Source of the DNA: a virus
Reading direction: 5' to 3' (one strand)
Length of the DNA stretch: 64,000 nt
Virus record (IMG/VR): IMGVR_UViG_3300042546_000893
Location: 20,747-84,746 of that record
Below the pieces are notes generated by a model, which saw nothing but the letters and a program-made list of their open reading frames with translations, was not told where the DNA came from and searched no databases. The translations under genes and the position numbers were made by a program. This document shows, piece by piece, positions 49,166-56,769 of this stretch. The first letter of the stretch is position 1, and every line of letters begins with the position of its first letter.

Positions 49166-49782
49166 CTCGCAATAGACGATTGCCTATTTTATGGATTGAA
49201 ACTTCTACTAATTCGGGGGTTCCAACAGTCAGACGGCTCGCAATAGACGATTGCCTATTTTATGGATTGAAACAGGATATACACCAAACCAGAAAATTAA
49301 AGAGCTACACTCGCAATAGACGATTGCCTATTTTATGGATTGAAACACCCCGTTAGTATTGCCGTTTCCATTTGTGGTTTTACTCGCAATAGACGATTGC
49401 CTATTTTATGGATTGAAACGTAGCAGAAACGTGACGGTGGCGGTGGTGGTGGTGTCTCGCAATAGACGATTGCCTATTTTATGGATTGAAACATGCCTTG
49501 TGAACGTCATCTAAAGTATTACCCGCAACCCGCAATAGACGATTGCCTATTTTATGGATTGAAACCTCATTATCCTTAATTAATTTTTTAGCTCTATCAC
49601 CCGCAATAGACGATTGCCTATTTTATGGATTGAAACGGAATATTTTATAGTTTAGGAATTGAGAATTTATGACCCGCAATAGACGATTGCCTATTTTATG
49701 GATTGAAACACCATTGATTTAAGTCCTTTAACTAGGGTTAGGAGACCCGCAATAGACGATTGCCTATTTTATGGATTGAAAT
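49166..49782 (+). CRISPR. CRISPR array, 9 repeats of 37 bp and 8 spacers of 34-36 bp
   Basis: Repeats start at 49166, 49237, 49310, 49383, 49456, 49529, 49600, 49673 and 49746. The first five begin CTCGCAATAG and the last four CCCGCAATAG. All share GATTGCCTATTTTATGGATT and end in GAAAC, except the last, which ends GAAAT. The degenerate last repeat places the leader on the effector side. Spacers are 34 nt (1 and 6) or 36 nt. I saw no exact protospacer for them elsewhere in this window. Confidence 0.97.
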
Positions 49783-49963
49783 AACGATTGCATTGTTTCT
49801 TGACTAATTTGATACTAGCTGACTATATTATAATTTGATCGTGGGTGAACGTCTGCTTCATGCAGTGTTGTTAAAAGATTTATTTCTTTTGACACTAGCC
49901 CACACCTTGCTTTAAAGTGTAGATCATTATATAATAATAGAAATACATCAAACAACAAAAATT
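49783..49963. other. AT-rich intergenic region after the array
   Basis: No gene is supported. It lies between the degenerate last repeat and the ATPase-gene fragment. A TTGACT at about 49801 and several A/T boxes are present but no clear promoter pair. Confidence 0.3.
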
Positions 49964-50068
49964 ATGATCAATTCTTTACGATTACTTAATTTTAAATGCT
50001 TTAAAGATCAAACTATTCCACTCAAATCCCTGACACTGTTGACAGTTAATGATTATCTTATTTCTTGA
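49964..50068 (+). pseudogene. 5' fragment of a RecF-like AAA ATPase gene
   Basis: The 34-residue frame begins INSLRLLNFKCFKDQ then PLKSLTLLT, which is the typical start of RecF/OLD/DUF3696-type ATPases just before Walker A. It then diverges and stops where GxNGSGKS would be expected. The rest of the gene is absent, and thyX begins 29 bp later, so it looks like a deletion junction. Confidence 0.65.
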
Positions 50069-50097
50069 CTGAAGATGCACAAAAGAGTAGGAGACTA

Positions 50098-50817
50098 ATG
50101 GACAAATTCAAGGTTGATGTTTTATCGAAAACAGCTAATCCCCAGACAATAATGTATCTGGCTCTCCATCAGGATTATAGTGAGGATTATATATATGAAA
50201 GCCTTGATAAAACCCCTTCTGAAATTAAGTGTGGGGAGATAGCCGTTAAACGATTACTAGAGGGAAATAGAGGACACTTTGGAGTGTTAGAGCACTGCCA
50301 CATCGTTTTTAGTGTGGGATATTTCCCCCATAGTGTGATGCAACAGGCAACCCGGCATAGAATAGCTAGTTTCGATGTTCAATCTGGGCGCTACTCAGGG
50401 CAGAGGATTGTTGATGTAATCAACTTCAAGAGAAGTTTAGAAGATGTTTTTTACCTCCGTCCGGTGGGGAATTACAGCGATCGCCAAGGCAAAAAATATT
50501 ATTATTCACCTGAATTAAGAGAAATCCATTTACAACACTGTGTAGATGCTTGTGGTTTGTATAAACAAAACATTGAGTCTGGGATGAGTGAAGAACACGC
50601 CAGGGGTTTGATACCTTTTGATTTCCGTCAGCATTTTGTAATGAGTTGCAACTTGAGATCATTGCTTCATTTCCTTGATTTAAGATTCAAAAAAGATGCT
50701 CAATTAGAGATTCAAAAACTCTCTGAAATGATGTGGACACATACTCAAGAATGGGTTCCCCAAATTGCGGAATGGTACGAAAAGAACCGATTAGGGAAAG
50801 CTCGGCTTGCTCCCTAA
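50098..50817 (+). CDS. thyX: Flavin-dependent thymidylate synthase ThyX
   Basis: I choose the ATG at 50098, which has GGAG five bases upstream; a TTG at 50065 is possible but overlaps the ATPase fragment. The 239-residue enzyme carries the ThyX signature RHRIASFDVQSGRYSGQR (RHR-x7-S). It converts dUMP to dTMP using FAD, NADPH and methylene-tetrahydrofolate. With the Tmk gene at 53644 it secures dTTP for phage DNA synthesis. An internal HIP1-like site lies near 50479. Confidence 0.95.
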   Translation: MDKFKVDVLSKTANPQTIMYLALHQDYSEDYIYESLDKTPSEIKCGEIAVKRLLEGNRGHFGVLEHCHIVFSVGYFPHSVMQQATRHRIASFDVQSGRYSGQRIVDVINFKRSLEDVFYLRPVGNYSDRQGKKYYYSPELREIHLQHCVDACGLYKQNIESGMSEEHARGLIPFDFRQHFVMSCNLRSLLHFLDLRFKKDAQLEIQKLSEMMWTHTQEWVPQIAEWYEKNRLGKARLAP

Positions 50818-50998
50818 TTTTGCTTTCTGGAATAAGGAAAGCTGTATCGTCAGCCTCTATTATTGATCCAATACCTTATCAATTCCGAGAGGGATAGATT
50901 TCTTGAGGATGCGATCGCCTCTATCCTCTCCCTCTCAACTTCTGAAAGCCTCACCCTGACAACGGTTGGGCGGTTAAAAAGTTTTTTTGATTTAGGGG

Positions 50999-51027
50999 TT
51001 GACATATTTTGATTTTGTAGCTACAAT
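50999..51027 (+). promoter_or_regulatory. Strong sigma70-type promoter
   Basis: TTGACA (50999-51004) and TACAAT (51022-51027) are 17 bp apart, 52 bp before the ATG at 51079. It is one of the best promoters in the window. Confidence 0.75.
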
Positions 51028-51078
51028 AATTTAGTATAGAACACAAAAAAAGGGACGCCGCCAAATCGGGCGTAAAAT

Positions 51079-51588
51079 ATGAAAAACTCCACAATCTCTA
51101 CTAAAAACCAAATCCAAAAACGGATTGATCAATTAAATAGCTTGATAGTCAAGTTTGCCCGCGTCCGAAGCCTAATTCGGAAGTGGGCTTTTGAATTGAC
51201 TCAACTTGAGGGTCGGCTGGAATCCTTGAAAGCGGTGGAGATTGTGGAGAAACCAATACAGTTAACAATTTGGGACGCACCAATGGAAATAGAAGGGACA
51301 AAACAAAACCCAATAAATATCTTCTTCAAAGAGGATGACGAACTTTTGAGTCTCCATCCTCGTGAGGGATCGAAATTATGTAGCTCATGGCATTTAGCTT
51401 GCGGGGACTGGATAGACGAATCGGGGACTGAGTATGACGGTCGAGATAAACCTATTTATGAAGGTATGGAACTTAAATGGCTCCAGCTTCGAGATGGGCG
51501 TTATCAACTAGATCCGGATCTGATTCTTTTGGAAAAAGGGTGGGAATGGGATTCTCAGCAAGGGGAGCCAGTCAAAATCAAACGTTAG
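51079..51588 (+). CDS. Hypothetical protein, 169 aa
   Basis: An N-terminal helical region (QIQKRIDQLNSLIVKFARVR) may form a coiled coil. The second half is acidic with DGRDKPIYEGMELKWLQLRD. No enzyme motif recognised. It lies directly behind a strong promoter, so it is likely well expressed. Confidence 0.55.
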   Translation: MKNSTISTKNQIQKRIDQLNSLIVKFARVRSLIRKWAFELTQLEGRLESLKAVEIVEKPIQLTIWDAPMEIEGTKQNPINIFFKEDDELLSLHPREGSKLCSSWHLACGDWIDESGTEYDGRDKPIYEGMELKWLQLRDGRYQLDPDLILLEKGWEWDSQQGEPVKIKR

Positions 51589-51649
51589 TCTTTAGGCTGG
51601 GCGCGACGCCTTAAATCCGCGCAAAAGTTGATGATATAAGGACAAAACA

Positions 51650-51862
51650 ATGGCACTAAAATTTGCGGTGAAGCTATGGAATCGTTACAACGATCAAGTC
51701 ACAGAAGGTTTGTATGCTGGAGGTGTAGGTGCGGACTTTTTAGCCGTCCATCCCGATGACGAATTTATCACATACAAAGACAACGAAGTCGCGGCGAGAG
51801 ACGCTCTGGCATTGACCCGTAAGGGATGGAAAGCGCAAGTTGTGGAAGTAGAAACTTTATGA
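51650..51862 (+). CDS. Hypothetical protein, 70 aa
   Basis: A small protein with VKLWNRYNDQVTEGLYAGGV and a helical end. Its stop overlaps the next start (ATGA). Function unknown; the overlap suggests a two-gene unit. Confidence 0.5.
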   Translation: MALKFAVKLWNRYNDQVTEGLYAGGVGADFLAVHPDDEFITYKDNEVAARDALALTRKGWKAQVVEVETL

Positions 51863-52143
51863 ATGAGAAACTACTACACGCCCGATATTGGAGGGCGGAC
51901 GGTACGGGAGAAAATCAAACCTCCTACGACCCCCACGGATTCGGATTAAAAACTCTTGAAACTATGGATGCTCTGATCAATAGTTTGGGATTAAAACAAG
52001 TTGATGGGATATCTTTATGTGGTGTTCTGGTCAATCATCACAAAGCCAAACTTGCAGATATTGGGCATCAAGTCCATATCGCTGCTACTTCTGAACAGTG
52101 GGAAGCTGCGAAACAATATTGGGAATCAGGAGCATTTGATTGA
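51859..52143 (+). CDS. Hypothetical protein, 94 aa
   Basis: Starts at the ATG 51859 inside the previous stop. It includes GTGENQTSYDPHGFGLKTLE and a helix with AATSEQWEAAKQYWESG. Coupled to the 51650 gene. Family unknown. Confidence 0.5.
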   Translation: MNEKLLHARYWRADGTGENQTSYDPHGFGLKTLETMDALINSLGLKQVDGISLCGVLVNHHKAKLADIGHQVHIAATSEQWEAAKQYWESGAFD

Positions 52144-52231
52144 TCAACAATTGGGAACTTGAGATCCCAAACTCCCAAAAACCCCACGATATAAGGAATT
52201 AACTATATCAAGAATACATTGGGGTGGTAGG

Positions 52232-52260
52232 GGTCGCAGGTTCAAATCCTGTCGCTCCGA
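52232..52260 (+). other. 3' end of a tRNA gene (possible attachment site)
   Basis: The sequence GCAGG TTCAAAT CCTGT followed by CGCTCCG and a discriminator A is a complete T-arm plus 3' acceptor strand. No matching 5' acceptor CGGAGCG, D-arm or anticodon arm lies upstream. Such isolated tRNA 3' ends are typical attP or attL/attR sites. The parent tRNA is not identified. Confidence 0.6.
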
Positions 52261-52267
52261 TAGAGGT

Positions 52268-52300
52268 AAAAGCCGGATTCTGTAAGGGATTCGGCTTTTT
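52268..52300 (+). terminator. Rho-independent terminator
   Basis: AAAAGCCGGATTC pairs with GGATTCGGCTTTT with two G-U pairs, ending in a T-run. It follows directly after the tRNA 3' fragment, as often seen behind real tRNA genes. Confidence 0.75.
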
Positions 52301-52391
52301 AGATCCACGATCCACCGCCCGTCGTTGCCAGATTTATTTCCAGATGGTGAATAATCTGTTATAACTGGGGAATAGTTACATAGGATTTTTT

Positions 52392-52580
52392 ATGAGGCCC
52401 CAGGAATATAGACAAGAAGTTAAGGCTAGGCTCAAGCCAGAAGATAGGGAAAAATTAAAAACCCTCGTCATCGGCATGGGTTATCGTTATTGGAGACGGG
52501 AATCAGCAGAACCCGCATGGACAGAGTTTTTGGAGGCGATTACAACGGGCGATATAATTCTTTACAAAAAAGTTGAGTGA
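52392..52580 (+). CDS. Hypothetical protein, 62 aa
   Basis: A small charged protein (RLKPEDREKLKTLVIGMGYR) with Trp and Glu. No known family. An AT-rich leader and plausible ATG support it. Confidence 0.45.
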   Translation: MRPQEYRQEVKARLKPEDREKLKTLVIGMGYRYWRRESAEPAWTEFLEAITTGDIILYKKVE

Positions 52581-52646
52581 GGGTTGATATTTTAGGATAA
52601 CTGGAGTAGAGTTATAAATATAAGGATACAGAGGGCAAGTGGAAAT

Positions 52647-53627
52647 ATGACAACTCAATTGGATTTATTTGGTGATCATGTTGATACTCAAGCTAAAGAT
52701 CCTATTTGGATTTTAAAGAATAGACCCGCACCCGATCCAAACTCTCCTATCGTTGTTTCCTATGGTGGGGGAACCAATAGCACCGCCATGTTAATTGCAA
52801 TGGTGTTGAAAGGGATTAAACCCGATTTAATCTTGTTTGCGGATACGGGGGCGGAACTCCCTGAAACCTACGACTGGGTAAACACTTTTTCTGATTGGTT
52901 AAAATCCAATAGCTTTCCAGAAGTAACCAAAGTTCGGAAGCAAAAAACCGAGCCAACCCGAGCGAGAAAATCAATAATTGTAAACTGGAAGATGAGTTAC
53001 AAATCCCTCGAATGGTTTCTCTTGTCTATATATCTGGGTTTGCTATCAAATGGCAGTCAGTATTTTGAATATTCCAGCCTTTATGAGAAATGCTTGACAT
53101 TGAAAACACTCCCATCTCGGACATTTAACAGGGGTGAATGTTCAATTACATGGAAAATAGAACCACAAAATCTTTATGTTGGTAATCATTATACCGATAT
53201 TATTGGTGAGACAAAAATCAGAAAATTCATAGGATATCATTATAACGAGGTTTCTCGACTACTTAATAGCAAAAAGAATCCGTATGATGATGATATCTAC
53301 AGATACGAATATCCTTTAATAGATTGGGAGATTACTCAAGAAAATTGTATTGCCTTGATTAAAACTATTAACCTAGGAGTGCCACCTAAGTCAAGTTGTT
53401 TTTTTTGCCCAAACCGCAAAATAAAGGAAGTTCAGGATCTAAAACAAAACCATCCTGAACTATATGATGCAGCTTGTTTTATGGAGGAGAATTTTAACAA
53501 AAAGGAAAATCAATTTGTTGGTTTGGGTCGTCACTGGAGATGGTCTGATATTGACGATTTAACTACCTTAGAACAATTAATTATTGACAACAAACAGGCA
53601 TCAAGAAAATGTGCCTGTATTGACTGA
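52647..53627 (+). CDS. PP-loop ATPase, PAPS reductase/DndC-like
   Basis: The PP-loop VVSYGGGTNSTAMLIAMV lies near residue 35, a variant of SxGxDS with Thr-Asn-Ser. DLILFADTGAELPETYDWV follows as in PAPS reductases. Late motifs PPKSSCFFCPNRKIKEV and Cys-rich end (KCACID) suggest an Fe-S cluster or zinc site. Relatives include PAPS reductase, QueC-type and DndC sulfur-transfer enzymes. No other dnd genes are seen. It may act in DNA or nucleotide modification. Confidence 0.75.
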   Translation: MTTQLDLFGDHVDTQAKDPIWILKNRPAPDPNSPIVVSYGGGTNSTAMLIAMVLKGIKPDLILFADTGAELPETYDWVNTFSDWLKSNSFPEVTKVRKQKTEPTRARKSIIVNWKMSYKSLEWFLLSIYLGLLSNGSQYFEYSSLYEKCLTLKTLPSRTFNRGECSITWKIEPQNLYVGNHYTDIIGETKIRKFIGYHYNEVSRLLNSKKNPYDDDIYRYEYPLIDWEITQENCIALIKTINLGVPPKSSCFFCPNRKIKEVQDLKQNHPELYDAACFMEENFNKKENQFVGLGRHWRWSDIDDLTTLEQLIIDNKQASRKCACID

Positions 53628-53643
53628 TTAACACAAAAACAAC

Positions 53644-54243
53644 TCAACCTACAGCTAAGCTCTCAATTTCCAAAACCTGCAACACCCGATTTACCACCTT
53701 ATTGAACACCAACTCAGATGACTGATTGGAATTAATAAGGTGGTATTTGTATCTTTTGGCAATGTCCAAATAACCCCACCTCACCCTCTCCAAAAACAAG
53801 ATATTTCTTTCAATTGCATCAAGGGGTCTATTCTCTAATCTCGCCACAGCCGCCCGAATTGGTAGATCGAAAACAATCACCATATCGGGTGTTAGTCCCC
53901 CCGTGACGGCTTCATTCGCTTTGATAAGGATATTAGGGTCAATCCCGTGGCCGTAACCTTGATAGGCGAGTGTGGAGGGGGTGAAGCGATCGCATAAAAC
54001 AATATCAAATTCTCCCATCTTTTCCCGAATCACATCGCAGTGCCGTCGCCGATCCTCAAGAATCAAATCTAGCTGTTCCTGGGGACTCATGGAGACGGTT
54101 TTAATCTTATTCCTACACTCATCCCCATAAGGTTCTCTCGTACTCCACACAGCCAAGCTAGTTGTTGCTTCTAAGTATTCTTTCAATCTGGACATCTGAG
54201 TGGTTTTCCCACTCCGGTCAATGCCTTCAAATACAATTATCAT
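53644..54243 (-). CDS. tmk: Thymidylate kinase
   Basis: The start at 54243 follows AAGGAAG and overlaps the nblA stop (ATGA); 54258 is possible. The 199-residue enzyme shows the P-loop FEGIDRSGKTTQ, the lid/DRY-like CDRFTPSTLAYQGYG and a dTMP-binding TREPYGD. It phosphorylates dTMP to dTDP, in line with ThyX upstream. It forms one unit with nblA. Confidence 0.93.
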   Translation of the reverse strand: MIIVFEGIDRSGKTTQMSRLKEYLEATTSLAVWSTREPYGDECRNKIKTVSMSPQEQLDLILEDRRRHCDVIREKMGEFDIVLCDRFTPSTLAYQGYGHGIDPNILIKANEAVTGGLTPDMVIVFDLPIRAAVARLENRPLDAIERNILFLERVRWGYLDIAKRYKYHLINSNQSSELVFNKVVNRVLQVLEIESLAVG

Positions 54244-54404
54244 CTTCCTTTCATCCAATTCTTAATTAAATCATCCTTAATCATACTCTGTATGACTAAT
54301 TCGATAATGTGTTCCTTGGCTTGTTCCAAGGTTAGGCTGTCAACATTTTGCCTGATTATTGCGAGTTTGAATTGTTGCTCCATCGTTAATTGTACAGGTT
54401 CCAT
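54240..54404 (-). CDS. nblA: NblA-like phycobilisome degradation protein
   Basis: I found this 54-residue frame by reading the minus strand; it is shorter than many callers allow. ATG at 54404, with AGAGGAA upstream, to TGA at 54240, overlapping the tmk start. It reads MEPVQLTMEQQFKL, then SLTLEQAKEHIIELVIQSM and IKDDLIKNWMKGR. The EQQF and LTxEQA motifs are those of NblA, the adaptor that delivers phycobilisomes to Clp protease. Phage-borne nblA is known in freshwater cyanophages such as Ma-LMM01 and PaV-LD (from memory). Confidence 0.85.
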   Translation of the reverse strand: MEPVQLTMEQQFKLAIIRQNVDSLTLEQAKEHIIELVIQSMIKDDLIKNWMKGR

Positions 54405-54505
54405 TGTTTCCTCTTTTGATTAGTTGATTATGGACTATATTACTTCTGGACATTGCAATACTATAGAAAATTGATTCTATATATATTATATCAAAAAAAC
54501 AATCG

Positions 54506-54528
54506 TTTTGTATCAGGGGGATACAAAA
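54506..54528. promoter_or_regulatory. Perfect 9-bp inverted repeat, candidate operator
   Basis: TTTTGTATC (54506-54514) and GATACAAAA (54520-54528) flank AGGGG. It lies between divergent nblA and the PcfJ-like gene, upstream of a TATAAT-like box that would drive nblA. It probably controls the nblA-tmk unit or the divergent gene. Confidence 0.6.
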
Positions 54529-54570
54529 TCTAAAATCGCAACACCTTAAAAAAATATTTTCAGAAACCGC

Positions 54571-54599
54571 TTGACATTTTAAGAAGTGGGGGGTATATT
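54571..54599 (+). promoter_or_regulatory. Sigma70-type promoter for the PcfJ-like gene
   Basis: TTGACA (54571-54576) and TATATT (54594-54599) are 17 bp apart, 77 bp before the ATG. The spacer has a GGGGGG run. Confidence 0.7.
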
Positions 54600-54675
54600 G
54601 AGAAATAAGGCAAGGGCAGAGCCGACCGCAAATCAAACTCTACCCTTGAGTGAACATCACTAAGAGGATCTTATC

Positions 54676-56586
54676 ATGTCTCTCAACTCTAAAAAATCCC
54701 CGTTAGCAGTCCGAGTCCGCAATAGCCAAACTTTAGAGGAAGCTCTTTTCGAGGAAGGGGTTGACCTCGTGGCTGGGCGACTGGAAAACACTTTTCAGTT
54801 GAACTCACGAGATTTAACCATTGAGGAAATTGAATTTATCCAGTCCCTACCCGCCGATGGATATGATAACTTTCTTCAGTTATTGGAAGGGAAATCCCCA
54901 GGGGCTAAATACCTAGCTTGGCAGTGCTACCACGCCACAACCCGTGATAAAGAATTTGATTTAGCTCAAACAAAGAAAGACTGGGCGGCTGTCAAAGAGT
55001 TAAGATACTGGGCAAAATCCAGAACTGAAGATTTAAAAGCCTGTGGGTTGGGTTATGACGAGTATCTGACTGAAGGTGGATGGACATTCTCATCGCACGT
55101 TCGCTACTATAACCACGAAGTTGAGGCAACTCGATTTCATACTTGTGCTGAAACACTTTTAAATATTGGCATCCGCTTTGATTGGCAAGCAGAACGGTTT
55201 GTAAACCTCTACAAAGAGGTTATGAATGGCAGTCGGTCATGGCGTAGCTGCTATCAAGTAAGTCAAGAAAAAGTTTTAGCAATTGCCACAACCCCTAACT
55301 TTAATCGGCTCCCGCTATGGGTCAAAAAGGCAATGGTTAACGCCGATGCCTTTGAAGTCAACTCCGACCGGATCGGAAATATTTGGCGGTTAAAGCACTG
55401 CGCCCGTGCCTGGAAATGGTGTGGCAATCTTCCCAAGGCGATTGCCGAACGGGTTGGACGGATGCCAGTTAAAAGCCGTTTCTTGGCTAAATTGGCATGG
55501 GATGAAATCGTGGGGGATGACCGCGCAGGTTGGTCATTTTTTCACGGCCATGAGTGGCAACATTGGAATCGTCAGAATTTAACAAGTGAGTTTTGGTTGA
55601 AATTCCGCGAGTTTGAACAGATGAACTTCGGTCAATTATTGCCCTATATCATGGGTTACAAAAACTATTCCCGTGATTATGCAATCAAATCGTACTGCCA
55701 AACCCTTTTAGAAGTTGCTTTAGAACTTCCCCATGAAGCACTTCCCTGGAATGACCTTAAATGGTCAAAAAACCAAGACCAACTACTACTGGGGTTAATT
55801 GATTTTCTATCACCTGCAAAAGCCTGTGAACACCTGTTCGGTACAACAGGGAAGGCTACGGTTAAAGCATTTCAAAATAGCTCCCCCACACCCCGTAAAT
55901 GGGCGATGGTATTGGTCAATAATAATGCTGACCTACTTCAAAAATATCTCAATTTACCTGAATCATCCGTTATCGGATTCCAGGAGGATGCGATCGCTTT
56001 CTTGAAATCACTTTCCCCTGAAGTGGCTTTGAGAATGCTGCAAACCACCACGTTCAAAGTACGGGGTGAAGTAAATAACGTTGATTCCAATTTAGTCCGT
56101 GATGCGGGCTATCTTTGGAAACAGCTTAATGAAGATGGAACGGGCGCACCGGAATTGGGACGGGTGCGGTGCTGGCTAACTGTTCACGAAACACTAGCTA
56201 AAGAATACGTCCGGCGTCAGCCGGACTATGAGCTAAAAGTTAACCCCGATTTTAAACGGGTTCAAGGACTCTGTGCTGTTGACGGTTCATGGGAATTGGA
56301 AATCCCAACCTGCAATGCCCAACTCAAGCTATGGGGTGAGCAGTTGAGCCACTGCATAGGAGGCTATGGTCAAGCTGTTAACTCCGGTCGCTCTATCATC
56401 CTTGCAGTTCGGGAGCAGGGGCGGGTGACTCATACAATTGAGATGACTCCTAGCGGGAAATTCTATGGTTGCCAACAGTTCTACGGGTATCGAAATAGTG
56501 AACCCCCATCAGCATTAAGAACGTCTATTTTACGGACATTGGGCGACGCGAATCTTTATAATTTTCACTCCGCTCAAAGATGGTAG
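54676..56586 (+). CDS. PcfJ-like protein, 636 aa
   Basis: The C-terminal part shows the PcfJ signature: a Leu-x-His-Cys motif in LSHCIGGYGQAVNSGRSIIL, then THTIEMTPSGKFYGCQQFYG. The N-terminal 450 residues are Trp- and Leu-rich and helical, with repeated aromatic segments (WQCYHATTRDKEFD, SWRSCYQVS). PcfJ domains occur in conjugative plasmids and phages; their biochemical role is not established. The strong promoter and leader suggest high expression. HIP1 lies near 55991. Confidence 0.75.
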   Translation: MSLNSKKSPLAVRVRNSQTLEEALFEEGVDLVAGRLENTFQLNSRDLTIEEIEFIQSLPADGYDNFLQLLEGKSPGAKYLAWQCYHATTRDKEFDLAQTKKDWAAVKELRYWAKSRTEDLKACGLGYDEYLTEGGWTFSSHVRYYNHEVEATRFHTCAETLLNIGIRFDWQAERFVNLYKEVMNGSRSWRSCYQVSQEKVLAIATTPNFNRLPLWVKKAMVNADAFEVNSDRIGNIWRLKHCARAWKWCGNLPKAIAERVGRMPVKSRFLAKLAWDEIVGDDRAGWSFFHGHEWQHWNRQNLTSEFWLKFREFEQMNFGQLLPYIMGYKNYSRDYAIKSYCQTLLEVALELPHEALPWNDLKWSKNQDQLLLGLIDFLSPAKACEHLFGTTGKATVKAFQNSSPTPRKWAMVLVNNNADLLQKYLNLPESSVIGFQEDAIAFLKSLSPEVALRMLQTTTFKVRGEVNNVDSNLVRDAGYLWKQLNEDGTGAPELGRVRCWLTVHETLAKEYVRRQPDYELKVNPDFKRVQGLCAVDGSWELEIPTCNAQLKLWGEQLSHCIGGYGQAVNSGRSIILAVREQGRVTHTIEMTPSGKFYGCQQFYGYRNSEPPSALRTSILRTLGDANLYNFHSAQRW

Positions 56587-56659
56587 TCAAAACGGGGCTA
56601 ACCATTGCAGATTGGGATTAGCCCCGTTGTACAGATGACAGACTAAAAAGGACAAAACT

Positions 56660-56755
56660 ATGGAAACTCAACAAATCATTTCAATCATTCTCGAATCCCT
56701 CCTTGGTATCGGATGCGGCATTCTTGCAGCCTATTTACTTCGTAAATTCAATTAA
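56660..56755 (+). CDS. Tiny membrane peptide, 31 aa
   Basis: A short frame with ATG at 56660 encodes METQQIISIILESLLGIGCG then ILAAYLLRKFN, a single glycine-containing hydrophobic helix with a basic end. An AGGACA lies upstream. It sits between the PcfJ-like and next genes. Real translation is plausible but unproven. Confidence 0.4.
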   Translation: METQQIISIILESLLGIGCGILAAYLLRKFN

Positions 56756-56769
56756 CAAAGGAAACCACC

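Noticed and set aside
49166-49782. Self-targeting by spacers
   Set aside because: I compared the eight spacers with the window by eye and found no exact protospacer; only spacer 4 resembles the polyglycine tract, with mismatches.
52144-52260. Complete tRNA gene
   Set aside because: No D-arm, anticodon arm or 5' acceptor matching CGCTCCG could be found in the expected 45 bases upstream.
54340-54636. 98-residue minus-strand frame rich in Cys
   Set aside because: It overlaps nblA, the palindrome and the promoter of the 54676 gene, has odd composition and no family likeness.
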